From Chromobacterium haemolyticum (GTDB lineage: Bacteria > Pseudomonadota > Gammaproteobacteria > Burkholderiales > Chromobacteriaceae), in the NCBI RefSeq assembly GCF_002081825.1, contig NZ_MUKU01000009.1, positions 1 through 64,000 of the forward strand: a stretch of DNA of 64,000 nucleotides, read 5' to 3'. How positions within the stretch are numbered: position 1 is the stretch's first letter; every line of letters begins with the position of its first letter. The translations under genes and the position numbers were made by a program. The notes beneath the pieces are model-generated. The model saw only the letters and a list, made by a program, of their open reading frames with translations. It did not search any database and was not told the DNA's origin. This document shows, piece after piece, positions 17,158 to 26,319 of the stretch.

Positions 17158-17250
17158 CATTTCAATCCGAAAATGTCTATTTCCACCCGCTCCGGCGAGG
17201 CGAGGAGAACCCCGCGCCTGACTTTGCTGCCACAAACCAGGCTCAGGCGC

Positions 17251-17439
17251 TCACTCGCGCCGCGACGGCGCATTCAACGCCTTCTCCTTGCCGATATGCA
17301 AGAGCAGCATCAAAACGCCGATGCCCAGCGCTTTCATTCCGCACCAGAACAAAGCAATGCTAAATACCCGATAACATACAAATCCGATCAGCGACACTGT
17401 TGATTTTCCAATCCAAAAATACACGCCATTACTGACCAA
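17251..17439 (-). CDS. Possible small membrane protein
   Basis: This short frame of up to 62 residues starts at a TTG (or a GTG at 17424). It has one strongly hydrophobic region (VSLIGFVCYRVFSIALFW) and a second one (ALGIGVLMLLLHI). It begins just after the 112-residue frame ends, so the two could be translationally linked. No ribosome site or family is recognised. Base composition is lower in GC than in the neighbouring operons. Low confidence. Confidence 0.3.
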   Translation of the reverse strand: MVSNGVYFWIGKSTVSLIGFVCYRVFSIALFWCGMKALGIGVLMLLLHIGKEKALNAPSRRE

Positions 17440-17442
17440 AAA

Positions 17443-17781
17443 TCAAATTAAAAAGGATTCCGACTTTACCGCCCAATAAATATCCAAACGCTCTTTGCGG
17501 GTCAGATACACTTTTTCGCCCACGCCGCCGCCTTTTAATGCAACGCTGCATATTCTCAAGGCGCGATATAGGCCCGGCACCACCGCGCCCATGGCGCTGG
17601 TTTTTCTGATCAGGTTTTCTATATATACCGTCAAGCTTTCCAGATCTTGTCGCCAAATCATCTGCCGCTCCCGGGCCAACCCCTCCAATACCTTTTCATT
17701 TCCCATCATTAACACGGCCACTTGCCTCCCAAAAATATCAGAGGCCAGCTTAACCGCATTAATACTAAATGTCTTTATCAC
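17443..17781 (-). CDS. Hypothetical protein (112 residues)
   Basis: This is an uncharacterised soluble protein starting at a GTG. It has mixed alpha-helical character (KVLEGLARERQMIW, LESLTVYIENLIRKT) and a basic middle. The ribosome site is unclear. A Fur-box-like sequence at 17810-17828 lies about 30 bases upstream, which would suit iron repression. No family is recognised, and whether it is expressed cannot be judged from the sequence. Confidence 0.4.
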   Translation of the reverse strand: MIKTFSINAVKLASDIFGRQVAVLMMGNEKVLEGLARERQMIWRQDLESLTVYIENLIRKTSAMGAVVPGLYRALRICSVALKGGGVGEKVYLTRKERLDIYWAVKSESFLI

Positions 17782-17809
17782 AATCAGTACAATTTATTAT
17801 CAGCCATTA

Positions 17810-17828
17810 GAAATGATTATCGTTATAG
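17810..17828. promoter_or_regulatory. Fur-box-like site 1
   Basis: AGAAATGATTATCGTTATA matches the classical 19-bp Fur consensus at 14 positions. It lies between the minus-strand 112-residue gene and a possible plus-strand small gene at 17849. A Fur protein is encoded at 44.8-45.2 kb in this window. Confidence 0.4.
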
Positions 17829-17848
17829 CCGCCCTGAAAGGACCGGAG

Positions 17849-18034
17849 ATGTCCAACGCAGCGCCAAAGAGAGGGCCGAAACAGCCGCAGCAATCATTAT
17901 CATTCCTTACCACCCCTGGCAAAAAGCTTAATTCTCAAGGCTTACGCTCCCACCCATCCAAACTGCATGCTATGATTTGCACTCTGTTCCGTGGGCGCGA
18001 AATCCGCTTTCGTCAGCCTAAATGTATTGAATAA
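17849..18034 (+). CDS. Possible small basic protein downstream of a Fur-box-like site
   Basis: This is a 61-residue frame with AGGA six bases upstream of the ATG. The product is basic and proline-rich at the start (MSNAAPKRGPKQPQQ) and ends LFRGREIRFRQPKCIE. The C-terminal part is faintly like the HemP/HmuP haemin-uptake motif, but the conserved tail is missing. A second Fur-box-like sequence lies inside it. It may not be translated. Confidence 0.22.
   Translation: MSNAAPKRGPKQPQQSLSFLTTPGKKLNSQGLRSHPSKLHAMICTLFRGREIRFRQPKCIE
17889..17905. promoter_or_regulatory. Fur-box-like site 2
   Basis: AGCAATCATTATCATTC partly matches the Fur consensus through its ATTATCATT core. It is weaker than site 1 and lies inside the putative small gene at 17849, so it may be chance in an AT-richer region. 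Confidence 0.25.
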
Positions 18035-18053
18035 CAACACCACATCATTCAGC

Positions 18054-18278
18054 ATGCAATATAAAAACAAAGACCACGCCAACGCCGGCGCTCCGCTAAT
18101 GGAGCAACTCGCCAACAGCGCCAAACTCTCCGCCTTGATCCTATGCCTGGATCAGGCCCAATTGCTGAGCGAGCAACTGTTAAACGAGCTTAACAGCAGA
18201 GATAAAAGAATTAACGCGATAGAGCAAGAGCTGCTTATGGCGCAACAAGAAATCAAACAGCTTAAATCCACTCATTGA
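18054..18278 (+). CDS. Hypothetical small coiled-coil protein
   Basis: This is a 74-residue protein (a longer start at 17991 is possible). The C-terminal half is a likely coiled coil, with heptad-like LLSEQLLNELNSRDKRI followed by a Gln/Glu-rich helix. The frame is closed by TGA six bases before a very strong terminator, which supports a real transcription unit. No ribosome site is obvious and no family is recognised. It sits just before the ToxR-like regulator pair. Confidence 0.45.
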   Translation: MQYKNKDHANAGAPLMEQLANSAKLSALILCLDQAQLLSEQLLNELNSRDKRINAIEQELLMAQQEIKQLKSTH

Positions 18279-18284
18279 AAAAAA

Positions 18285-18320
18285 GGCGGGGCCGGCTTAA
18301 ACAAGCCGGCCCCGCCATTT
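18285..18320 (+). terminator. Strong rho-independent terminator
   Basis: A 14-bp perfect GC-rich stem (GGCGGGGCCGGCTT and its complement) has an AAAC loop, is preceded by a run of eight A and is followed by ATTTC. It ends the small coiled-coil gene and, on the other strand, has a T-run suited to leftward termination. Positions 18321-18928 contain no convincing gene; an 8-bp stem AAGAGCGC/GCGCTCTT at 18716-18736 and the inverted repeat at 18829 are the only structures noted. Confidence 0.8.
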
Positions 18321-18828
18321 CACTACGCCGTCAATTCCATCCAATCCTAGATAGACAGCGCCCGCCTATCTCAATTGGCGGCTTTTTATCCCTGTTTTTC
18401 AAACCTTGCGCTCGCCGGATTCGCCGAGACGAACCTTTTCCGCCCCGCTACCGCGCCGGAGCGCTGTAATCGGAACGCTACAATTCCGTAGTCATCGCCC
18501 CCTACTCAGGCCTTTTGCCAAATTCATGGTTTTCGTTGCGGACGGGCCACGTCGAATACGCATCATTTCCCGGCGCCGCCATCCCGGCGGCAATGCCCAA
18601 CAGGCCTGAGTTCCAGCAGATTTCGCCACGCGACCGCGCCCACGACCCGCGCTGCGGCAACAGCCATCCTCTTGAAAAGAAGCGGATTTTGTTGGAAAAT
18701 ATTTCACGTCAAACCAAGAGCGCTCCCGGCGCTCTTGTCATTTCCGCTTACCTTTCGGCTCCCCCGCAACACCACTTGGCAAGGCCAGCTTGGCAGTTGG
18801 GTATTGCTATCTATAATCGATTTAGAGC

Positions 18829-18849
18829 AAATTACCTATGGGGTAATTT
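18829..18849. promoter_or_regulatory. Inverted repeat before the ToxR-like gene
   Basis: AAATTACC-tatgg-GGTAATTT is a perfect 8-bp inverted repeat in an AT-rich stretch, 80 bases upstream of the regulator start at 18929. It is a plausible autoregulatory operator. No known consensus was matched. Confidence 0.4.
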
Positions 18850-18928
18850 AAAATATCGCCGACCCCGCATTGGCCGTAATATCAAAATTTCCAATACCGG
18901 CCTTCGCGTGGACAGAAAGATTATAAAA

Positions 18929-19627
18929 ATGAGATTCCATATTGAAGACAAAGTCGTCTTCGACCCTGATGAAGGCAGCCTTCTGCCCTGGGATCAAGAC
19001 AAGATCATCCTGAAATACAATGAAGCCTTGCTGCTCAAACTCTTGCTCTCCGGGCTGTTCGAAAAAAACGAGCTGATTGAAAACGTATGGGGGAAAACCA
19101 TCGTCACAGACTCCAGCTATCACAAGCTGGTGTTCGATCTGCGCGCGCAGCTTGAGAAAAGCGGCCTGGACCCCAAGATCATCAAGACCATTCCAAGACG
19201 CGGCTGCCAATTCGTCGGCGCCTTCGTCTTGCTGGAACCGGAGGCGGACGCCGACGGCCCGTCGCCGGCGACGGAAGCCGGCCCTCTAGAGACCACCCCC
19301 GCGCCCGCGCCACACCGACGCAAAACCCGCTGGCGGGTGCCGGCCCGCATCAACCGCCGCCAGGTGTTGGCCGCGCTGGCGATCATGGCCCTAGGCCTGC
19401 TCTTGGGCTGGCACGCTTCTTGGTGGATTCCGCAAATGAATATTCATAAAATGCGCGACGGCGCGCGCAGCTTGTTCGTGGTGGGCAATGTCTACCGCGA
19501 CGCGCCCAAGCTGCCGGAAAGCGGCGGCGACGCCTTCTACATCAAGAGCGGCAAGTGCGCGGCGAGCTATCTGTGCGACAAGAAATACGGGAGCGATCTC
19601 AATTGCAAAAACAAAATCGTTTTCTGA
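18929..19627 (+). CDS. ToxR/CadC-like membrane-anchored winged-helix regulator
   Basis: This 232-residue protein has an N-terminal OmpR-type winged helix (about residues 15-100), with the recognition-helix and wing region SSYHKLVFDLRAQL and the typical TIPRRGCQFVG ending. A proline-rich linker leads to a transmembrane segment (about residues 145-167, LAALAIMALGLLLGW) and a periplasmic tail of about 60 residues with two Cys (KCAASYLC). The ATG at 18929 has only a weak ribosome site; a GTG seven codons upstream is possible. The next gene overlaps its 3' end by 25 bases and encodes a small membrane partner, as in ToxR/ToxS and GrvA/FidL pairs. Confidence 0.75.
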   Translation: MRFHIEDKVVFDPDEGSLLPWDQDKIILKYNEALLLKLLLSGLFEKNELIENVWGKTIVTDSSYHKLVFDLRAQLEKSGLDPKIIKTIPRRGCQFVGAFVLLEPEADADGPSPATEAGPLETTPAPAPHRRKTRWRVPARINRRQVLAALAIMALGLLLGWHASWWIPQMNIHKMRDGARSLFVVGNVYRDAPKLPESGGDAFYIKSGKCAASYLCDKKYGSDLNCKNKIVF

Positions 19628-20070
19628 TCGCTCTCGGATTGTTTCTGGTCGCGCTCTACCTGGGCTATGCCGGCCACAACTACATCATGGACAGCCGCAC
19701 CATCTGCACCGCGCGCATCTCCGAACTCAAATTCCCGCGCAATAGCGGGGACACGGCGATCACCAGCGGCTTCATCGACCTGGACATGAAGAACGAGACC
19801 ATCCACTTCTTCCTGCACTCGCCCACCGGGGACTACATTAACCGTCTGCTGCAGTTCAACACCAGCTACGGATGGAACGGAGAAGCCAACGCGGTCACCA
19901 TCGTCAAAAAAACCAAGTCGCCGTCCGAATACGGCAGCCTGGCCAGCGAATACCACATCTTCGACATCGGCACCCGCCACCTGATCAATATGGTGCCGGT
20001 CACCAACCATGTCACCCAAGTCAATTTCGACTCGATCAGCTTTTTCTGCGAAAACCAGGAAATTCTCTAA
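19603..20070 (+). CDS. FidL-like small inner-membrane protein, partner of the ToxR-like regulator
   Basis: This 155-residue protein probably starts at TTG 19603, with GGAG nine bases upstream inside the preceding gene. It has one N-terminal membrane segment (about residues 6-24, FLIALGLFLVALYLGY) and a periplasmic domain rich in beta strands. Two Cys are present (TICTARI and FFCEN). Segments such as GFIDLDMKNETIHFFL and YINRLLQFN resemble FidL-like proteins that pair with CadC/GrvA-type regulators. The out-of-frame overlap and TTG start suggest coupled, reduced translation. The family call is by pattern, not by a database match. Its TAA stop borders repeat copy D. Confidence 0.55.
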   Translation: MQKQNRFLIALGLFLVALYLGYAGHNYIMDSRTICTARISELKFPRNSGDTAITSGFIDLDMKNETIHFFLHSPTGDYINRLLQFNTSYGWNGEANAVTIVKKTKSPSEYGSLASEYHIFDIGTRHLINMVPVTNHVTQVNFDSISFFCENQEIL

Positions 20071-20144
20071 CCTGTTTACGATCTCGCGAGCATGCGCGAG
20101 ACAAGGCCTTGCGGCTGAAAAAACAGCAAATCGTAAACCGGTTC
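20071..20144 (-). repeat. MITE-like repeat copy D (internally deleted)
   Basis: This is a copy of about 74 bp with ends CCTGTTTACGATCTC and AAATCGTAAACCGGTTC. The region between retains CTCGCGAG...GAGACAAGGC and CGGCTGA from the inverted family sequence but lacks the central hairpin. It begins directly after the TAA stop of the FidL-like gene. No target duplication is recognisable. Confidence 0.7.
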
Positions 20145-20199
20145 CCAAAGCCGGCTTACAACCCCGCACGCGCCCTCTCTCCGCAAACCAGGCCCCAAG

Positions 20200-20227
20200 C
20201 CGGCGGGCCGCATCGGCAGCCCGCCGG
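20200..20227 (-). terminator. Hairpin downstream of lldP
   Basis: A 9-bp perfect stem CCGGCGGGC/GCCCGCCGG with a 10-base loop lies 17 bases beyond the lldP stop on the minus strand. No T-run follows, so it may be a rho-dependent or 3'-protective structure rather than a full terminator. Confidence 0.4.
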
Positions 20228-20243
20228 GTCTTGAACCGGTCTG

Positions 20244-21869
20244 TCAGAAATACGCCATCGCGTAAGTCATCGCCCCCACCAGGCTGCAGAAAATCAGGCT
20301 GTGCTTGAGGGTAAAGCGGAACAGGTCCGCCTCCTTGCCCACCAAGCCCACCGCCGCGCAGGCCACGGCGATGGATTGCGGCGAAATCATCTTGCCGGTG
20401 ACGCCGCCGGTAGTGTTGGCCGCCACCAGCAAGATATCCGACACGCCCAATTGATGCGCGGTGGACGCCTGCAGCGCCGAGAACAAGGCGTTGGACGAGG
20501 TGTCGGAGCCGGTCAGGAACACCCCCAGCCAGCCAAGGAAAGGCGAGAAGAAGGGAAAGGCCTTGCCGGTATTGGCCAGGCACAAGGCCAGCGTGCTGGA
20601 CATGCCGGAATAATTGGCGACGAAAGCGAAGGCCAGCACCATGCCGATGGACAAGATGGGCCGCTTCAGTTCGGCCAAGGTTTCACCGAAGGCGGCGACA
20701 GCCTGCGCCGGCCGGAAACGCAGCAACACGATGGACAGCAATGCCGCGACGAAAATAGCGGTGCCCACCGCCGACAGCAGGTCCAACTTGTACAGCGCCT
20801 CGTAAGGCTTGTCCGCGGCCACGATGGGCGCGGTCTTGATCACCAGATTGTCCAGATGCGGCACGTGGAACTTCAGCACCCAATGCTCCAGCGCACCGCC
20901 CTTGGCGAACAGCGCCTTGAACGGCTTCAGGCTCCACAAGGTCACTAGCGCGGTCAGGATCAGGAACGGCCCCCAAGCGCGGGCGATCCGGCCCAGGCTA
21001 AAGCCGGAAGCCTGGCGCGGGCTGGGCGCGCGGCGGCCGGCGAAGGTGAAGATCTCGCGCGGCTGCCATACTTTCAGGAACAGCGTCAGACACACCAGGC
21101 TGACCAGCGCCGAAGTGATGTCCGGCAGTTCCGGCCCGATGTAGTTGGAGGTGAAATACTGGGTCACGGCGAAAGACCCCCCGGCCACCAGCACCGCAGG
21201 CCAGGTTTGGCGCACGCCCTTGAGGCCGTCCATCATCATCACCAGCCAGAACGGCACCAACACCGACAGGAAGGGCAGTTGATGGCCGGCCTTGGCGCCG
21301 ATGGCGAAAGGGTCCAGCCCGGTCACCTGGCCGGCCACGATAATGGGGATGCCCATCGCGCCGAAAGCCACCGGCGCGGTATTGGCGATCAGACACAGGC
21401 CGGCCGCGTACAAGGGATTAAAGCCCAACCCCACCAGCAGCGCGGCGGTAATGGCCACAGGCGCGCCGAAGCCGGCGGCGCCCTCCAGAAAGGCGCCGAA
21501 GGAAAAACCCACCAGCAGCATCTGCAGGCGCTGATCCTCGGTCACCGACAACACCGAGGCGCGGATAATGTCGAACTGCCCGGTCTTGACGGTGATCTTG
21601 TACAGAAACACCGCGGCGATGATGATCCAGGCTATGGGCCACAGGCCGTAGGCGAAGCCGAAACCCGCGGCGGCCAGCGCCATGTCCGCCGGCATGCCGT
21701 AGAACAGCGTGGCCACCAGCAAGGCCAGCAGCACGGTCAGGCTGCCGGCGACATGGCCCTTGAGCCGGAACACCGCCAGCGCCAGGAAAAAGAAAATAAT
21801 CGGCAAGGCCGCCATCAGCGCCGACAGCGCCATGCCGCCGGACGGAAAGTAGTTTTGGGTCCAGATCAT
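20244..21869 (-). CDS. lldP: L-lactate permease
   Basis: This 541-residue protein has about 12-14 membrane segments and belongs to the LctP/LldP family that imports lactate (and glycolate) with protons. It begins [20 protein letters not shown]. Conserved loops include [11 protein letters not shown] and [12 protein letters not shown]. The start at 21869 follows GAGGAGACATC, an excellent ribosome site. It is the last gene of the lactate locus, separated from the dehydrogenase by about 160 bases in which no gene or strong signal is seen. Confidence 0.93.
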   Translation of the reverse strand: MIWTQNYFPSGGMALSALMAALPIIFFFLALAVFRLKGHVAGSLTVLLALLVATLFYGMPADMALAAAGFGFAYGLWPIAWIIIAAVFLYKITVKTGQFDIIRASVLSVTEDQRLQMLLVGFSFGAFLEGAAGFGAPVAITAALLVGLGFNPLYAAGLCLIANTAPVAFGAMGIPIIVAGQVTGLDPFAIGAKAGHQLPFLSVLVPFWLVMMMDGLKGVRQTWPAVLVAGGSFAVTQYFTSNYIGPELPDITSALVSLVCLTLFLKVWQPREIFTFAGRRAPSPRQASGFSLGRIARAWGPFLILTALVTLWSLKPFKALFAKGGALEHWVLKFHVPHLDNLVIKTAPIVAADKPYEALYKLDLLSAVGTAIFVAALLSIVLLRFRPAQAVAAFGETLAELKRPILSIGMVLAFAFVANYSGMSSTLALCLANTGKAFPFFSPFLGWLGVFLTGSDTSSNALFSALQASTAHQLGVSDILLVAANTTGGVTGKMISPQSIAVACAAVGLVGKEADLFRFTLKHSLIFCSLVGAMTYAMAYF

Positions 21870-22030
21870 GATGTCTCCTCTGTAGTCTCTCCTTCTTCTT
21901 GCGCGCACAAACATCCGCGCGGCGGCGGGCTAGCCGCGGCCGTGTGGACGGAATGCGTTCAGGGAAGGATGTTTACGGGCGTTTCAACTCGGCGCCGGCC
22001 GCCCGGGCGGCGGCGCCATCAATGCGGCCT

Positions 22031-24859
22031 TCATAGCGGGCCGCTTCCAGGGGTGGTGCAAAAATCCAGCAGCGCTTCGATGCTGCGGTATTCGAAACCG
22101 GCGTGCTCGCTCAGGCCGATCTGGCAGGTGCGGCTCATCGACACGCCGTGGCGGCAGCCGGGGGGCAAGGCCGGCGGCAAGCGCCGCAAACTATGCGCGT
22201 TCAGTTCCGGCACGGTGAAGCCCTTGTCTCCGGCAAAGCCGCAACAGGCGATGTCCGGCACCGTCAGCCGCTCGGCGCAGAGGCCGGCCAGCCGCGTGAG
22301 CGCCTCCGCCGCGCCCATCTCGGCGGCGCTGCAGGGAATGTGCAGCGCCAACTGCTCCAGCTTGCGCGTCACCGCCAGCCGCGGCGCGACAAAAGCCTCC
22401 AGAAAGCGGGCCGCGTCGAACAGGCGCAAGCGCGTGTCCAGCCGGCCTTGGCGCTGGGCGGACAGGATGCGCGCCGCGCACGGCCCGTTGTCCAGATACA
22501 CCGGATGGCGGCCGTCTTCACTGGCAGCCAGCAAGGCCCGGTTCAGCGCGTTCTGGCTGATGTCCAGCGCTTCCGCCGCATTGGCCGAGGCGAAGGGCTG
22601 GCCGCAGCACAAGCCGTCGTGGCCGTGCGGATAGCGGGGGCTGAAGCCGGCGCGGCGCAACAGCGCCAAGGTGGGCGCGGCCGCGTTGCCGCCGGCGGCG
22701 TCGAAGGCCAGCGCTCGGTTGACGCAGCTGAGGAAGAGCACCACCGGCTCGCCGTCGCCGCCAACGGCGGCGGGCAGACGGCCGGCCGGACGCGGCAGAT
22801 GCGCCGGAATCAGGGGAATCACCTTATGGCGGCGGCGCAGCCGCAGGCTGATGCGATGCAGCCGCTCCGGACCGAATAGATGCGCCAGCCTCAGGCCGGC
22901 GCGAACGGCGGCGGCGGCGGCGCCGATGTGGCGGGCGGCGAAGCGCGCGGCGCGCGGCCGCGGCGACGGGCCTTGCAGCCGCTTCATCAGTTCGCCGGTA
23001 TTGATGCCCACTGGGCAGCGCGTCGCGCACATGCCTGTGGCGGCGCAGGTGTCGATGGCGCGGTAGCGGAAATCGGCGCGCAGCGCGGCCAGCTCTTCCC
23101 CCGCGCCGCCGTCGCGGCTCAGCTGCTGGATGCGTCGCCAGGCGACGATGCGCTGGCGCGGGCTCAGCGTCAGCCCATGCGACGGACAGGCCGCCTCGCA
23201 AAAGCCGCATTCGATGCAGCGATCAACAATGGGATCGGCCGCCGGCAGCGGCTTGAGGTTTTCCAGGTGCAGCCGTTCGTTGTCGGTGATGATCACCCCG
23301 GGATTGAGCAGGCCGTCCGGATCGAACAAGGCCTTGATGCGGCGCATGAGGTGCCAGGCGGCGTCGCCCCACTCCTGGCGCACAAAGGGCGCGACATTGC
23401 GGCCGGTGCCGTGCTCGGCTTTCAACGAGCCGTCGTATTCACCGGCCACCAGCGCGCTGACGTCCTGCATGAAGGCGTCGTAACGCGCCACCTCCCGCTC
23501 ATTATCGAAGCTGGGCGCGAACACGAAATGCAGATTGCCGTCCAAGGCGTGGCCGAACAACAGCGCCTCGTGGTAGCCGTGGCGGTCGAACAAGGCGGTC
23601 AGCCTGGCCACGCCGTCGGCCAGCAACGGAATCGGAAACGCCACGTCCTCGATCACCACGGTGCTGCCCAGCGGCCGCACCGCGCCCACCGCCGGGAACA
23701 GGCCCTTGCGCAAGGCCCAATAGCTGTCGCAGACCGCGGCCTCGCGGCTGAAGCCGCTGGACAAACGCGGCGCGAAACCGGCCAGCAGCTGGTCTATCGC
23801 CGCGCAATGGCGCGCCAGTTCCGCCTCGGAACCGGCGCGCGCCTCGATCAGCAAACAGGCCTCCTCCGGGCCGAACGGCCGCGCCAGGAAATCCGGCAGC
23901 CCCGGCTTGCCGTGCAAGGCGCGCAGGCTGCGGCTGTCTATCAGTTCCACCGCCGCCACCCCGTGGGCTTCCGCGGCCGCGCTCAGCGCCGACACCGCTC
24001 GGCAACACGGCTCCAGCGCGTCGAACAGCAGCAAGGCCGAGGCCTTGTGCGGATGCTCGATCACGCTGTGGAAGGTGATTTCGCTGATGAAGCCCAGCGT
24101 GCCCTCGGAGCCGATCAACAAATGGCTGAGCATGTCCACCGGATCGTCGAAATCCAGCAAGGCGTTGATGCCGTAGCCGGTGGTGTTCTTCAAGCGGTAT
24201 TTGCGGCGCACGCGCTCGGCCAGCGCGGCGTCGGCGTGCAATTCGGCGGCCAGGCTGGACAAACCGGCCAGCAGCGCGGCGTGGGACTGGCGAAAGGCCG
24301 CCACGCTGGCGGCGTCGCCGGTGTCCAGCACCGCGCCGTCCAGCAACAACAAACGCATCCCCGCCAAGGTGTGATAACTGTTGTCGCGGGTGCCGCAGCA
24401 CATGCCACTGGAGTTGTTGGCGGCGATGCCGCCGATCTTGGCGCTATTGATCGACGCCGGATCCGGGCCGATCTTGCGGCCGTAAGGCGCCAGCAAGGCG
24501 TTGGCGTGGCTGCCTATCATCGCCGGCCCCAGCCGGACGCGCGCGCCGTCGTCCAAGACCTGGCCATGGTTGAAGCCGTCGCCCAGCAAGACCAGCACCG
24601 AATCGCTGACCGCCTGGCCGGACAAGCTGGTGCCGGCGGCGCGGAAAGTCAGCGCCACCCGGTGGCGGCGCGCCAGCGCGAGGATGGCCGCCACTTCCGC
24701 CTCGCTGTCGACGCGGGCGACGATTTGCGGCCGCAGCCGGTAAAAGCTGGCGTCGGTACCGTAAGCCAGCGTGGACAGCGGATCGGTGTAAATGCGCGTC
24801 GCCGGCATGATTTTAAGAAGATCTCGATGGAAAACCTGATGCGCCGGGCTCATGCTCAT
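22031..24859 (-). CDS. FAD and Fe-S D-lactate dehydrogenase (Dld-II type)
   Basis: This is a 942-residue fusion. The N-terminal half is a VAO/PCMH-type FAD-binding oxidase (FRAAGTSLSGQAV at about residues 70-82, FAD C-terminal domain to about 480). Two 4Fe-4S motifs follow (CIECGFCEAACPSHG near 545-559 and CAATGMCATRCPVG near 605-618) and then CCG-type Cys-rich domains (CCGQPF, CCGFAG). This matches the Dld-II enzymes of Shewanella and relatives that oxidise D-lactate to pyruvate at the membrane. The start at 24859 has GGGGAG upstream and overlaps lldF; a longer open frame to 25369 is only read-through across lldF. The glycolate oxidase family is the main alternative. Confidence 0.88.
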   Translation of the reverse strand: MSMSPAHQVFHRDLLKIMPATRIYTDPLSTLAYGTDASFYRLRPQIVARVDSEAEVAAILALARRHRVALTFRAAGTSLSGQAVSDSVLVLLGDGFNHGQVLDDGARVRLGPAMIGSHANALLAPYGRKIGPDPASINSAKIGGIAANNSSGMCCGTRDNSYHTLAGMRLLLLDGAVLDTGDAASVAAFRQSHAALLAGLSSLAAELHADAALAERVRRKYRLKNTTGYGINALLDFDDPVDMLSHLLIGSEGTLGFISEITFHSVIEHPHKASALLLFDALEPCCRAVSALSAAAEAHGVAAVELIDSRSLRALHGKPGLPDFLARPFGPEEACLLIEARAGSEAELARHCAAIDQLLAGFAPRLSSGFSREAAVCDSYWALRKGLFPAVGAVRPLGSTVVIEDVAFPIPLLADGVARLTALFDRHGYHEALLFGHALDGNLHFVFAPSFDNEREVARYDAFMQDVSALVAGEYDGSLKAEHGTGRNVAPFVRQEWGDAAWHLMRRIKALFDPDGLLNPGVIITDNERLHLENLKPLPAADPIVDRCIECGFCEAACPSHGLTLSPRQRIVAWRRIQQLSRDGGAGEELAALRADFRYRAIDTCAATGMCATRCPVGINTGELMKRLQGPSPRPRAARFAARHIGAAAAAVRAGLRLAHLFGPERLHRISLRLRRRHKVIPLIPAHLPRPAGRLPAAVGGDGEPVVLFLSCVNRALAFDAAGGNAAAPTLALLRRAGFSPRYPHGHDGLCCGQPFASANAAEALDISQNALNRALLAASEDGRHPVYLDNGPCAARILSAQRQGRLDTRLRLFDAARFLEAFVAPRLAVTRKLEQLALHIPCSAAEMGAAEALTRLAGLCAERLTVPDIACCGFAGDKGFTVPELNAHSLRRLPPALPPGCRHGVSMSRTCQIGLSEHAGFEYRSIEALLDFCTTPGSGPL

Positions 24860-26319
24860 GGCCGCTCCCCGCCGCCGCGACGCGCTTCGCGTTCGCGCAC
24901 CAGCTCGTGCAGAGTCTTGGGCGCGGGCGTCAGCGGCGCGTGGTTTTGGGTCCAGCCCAGTTGGCCGCCAAGCGCGAGCTTGCGCAGCCGGGTGGCGCCC
25001 CAGCCGAACCAGCGGTACAGCCGCGGCGAGGCGTGGACCTGGCGCCAGCCCTTCCAGGCCAGCCGCTCCGCCGCGCTCGCCGCCGCGCCCTGGCCGCGCA
25101 AGGGATGACTGACCGCCTCCCCAGCCGGACGCTGGCTTTCCTCGCGCAGCCGCATCAGCATCTCGGGAATGGGAATCTTCACCGGGCAGACCTCGCCGCA
25201 AGCGCCGCACAGGCTGGAGGCCGTGGGCAGATCGCGGGTGTTTTCCAGGCCCAGCAGGTGCGGCGAGATGATTTCGCCTATCGGCCCCGGATAGGTGGTG
25301 CCGTAAGCGTGGCCGCCGATGCGGGCGTAGACCGGGCAATGGTTCATGCAGGCGCCGCAGCGTATGCATTGCAGAGTCTTGCGCAATTGCGCGTCGGCGT
25401 AAGCCTGGCTGCGACCGTTGTCCAGCAACACCAAATGCACCTCGCGCGGGCCGTCTTTTTCACCGGCGCGGCGCGGGCCGCTGATCATATTGAAATAAGT
25501 GGTGATGGGCTGGCCGATGGCGGAGCGGGTCAGCAGGCTGTACAAGGGCGGCACGTCGGCCAGCTTCTCCACCACTTTCTCTATGCCGGTGATGGCGATG
25601 TGCAAGTCCGGCACCGTGGTGCACATGCGGCCGTTGCCCTCGTTCTCCACCAGGCACAAGGTGCCGGTTTCCGCCACCGCGAAGTTGACGCCGGACAGGC
25701 CGACGTCGGCGTCCAGATAGAGCCGGCGCAGCGCGCCGCGGCCTATCTGTATCAACTCGTCCACGTCCTCGGTGTAGGGCGTGCCCGGCAGCTTGTCGTG
25801 GAATAGCCGCGCGATGTCGGCCTTGGTCTTGTGTATCGCCGGCATGATGATGTGGGTGGGCTTTTCGCCGGCCAGCTGCACGATGTACTCGCCCATATCG
25901 CTTTCCACCGCGGCGACGCCGCGCGCTTCCAGATAATGGTTGAGTTCAATCTCCTCGCTGACCATGGACTTGCCCTTGACCATCAAGCGGCCGGAACGCG
26001 CCTCTACCAGGCCGTGGATGATGCGATTGGCCTCGTCCGCGGTCTCGGCCCAATGCACTTGCACGCCGTTGGCGCTCAGCCGCGCCTCCAACTGCTCCAG
26101 CAAGTCCGGCAGCCTCGACAGGCAACGCTGGCGAATGGCCTCGCCCAAGGCGCGCAAGGCGTCCAGCTCCGCCGGATCGTCGAAGGCCGACAAGCGCTTG
26201 GCCATCAGGAAATCCATCGCCCCGCGCAGGCTGTGGCGCAGTTCGCCGTCGGCCAATGCCGCGCGCGCCTGCTGCTTGAATTGGCGCGAGGGATAAAGCT
26301 CGATCTTGTGCTCGCTCAT
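24856..26319 (-). CDS. lldF: L-lactate dehydrogenase complex iron-sulfur subunit LldF/LutB
   Basis: This 487-residue protein has two ferredoxin-type clusters in the C-terminal third (CIRCGACMNHCPVY near 308-321 and CGACGEVCPVKIP near 364-376) and the LutB-type N-terminal domain. With LldE and LldG it oxidises L-lactate to pyruvate. It overlaps both neighbours by four bases (ATGA), so the lldE-G-F-dld genes form a translationally coupled operon. Confidence 0.93.
   Translation of the reverse strand: MSEHKIELYPSRQFKQQARAALADGELRHSLRGAMDFLMAKRLSAFDDPAELDALRALGEAIRQRCLSRLPDLLEQLEARLSANGVQVHWAETADEANRIIHGLVEARSGRLMVKGKSMVSEEIELNHYLEARGVAAVESDMGEYIVQLAGEKPTHIIMPAIHKTKADIARLFHDKLPGTPYTEDVDELIQIGRGALRRLYLDADVGLSGVNFAVAETGTLCLVENEGNGRMCTTVPDLHIAITGIEKVVEKLADVPPLYSLLTRSAIGQPITTYFNMISGPRRAGEKDGPREVHLVLLDNGRSQAYADAQLRKTLQCIRCGACMNHCPVYARIGGHAYGTTYPGPIGEIISPHLLGLENTRDLPTASSLCGACGEVCPVKIPIPEMLMRLREESQRPAGEAVSHPLRGQGAAASAAERLAWKGWRQVHASPRLYRWFGWGATRLRKLALGGQLGWTQNHAPLTPAPKTLHELVREREARRGGGERP

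Noticed and set aside
17849-18034. HemP/HmuP haemin-uptake protein
   Set aside because: Only LFRGREIRF is faintly similar. The conserved C-terminal motif is absent, so it was kept as a low-confidence hypothetical frame and not named.
22031-25369. A 1112-residue open frame covering the D-lactate dehydrogenase
   Set aside because: The N-terminal 170 residues are read out of phase across lldF. The true start is at 24859, with a ribosome site and a four-base overlap with lldF.
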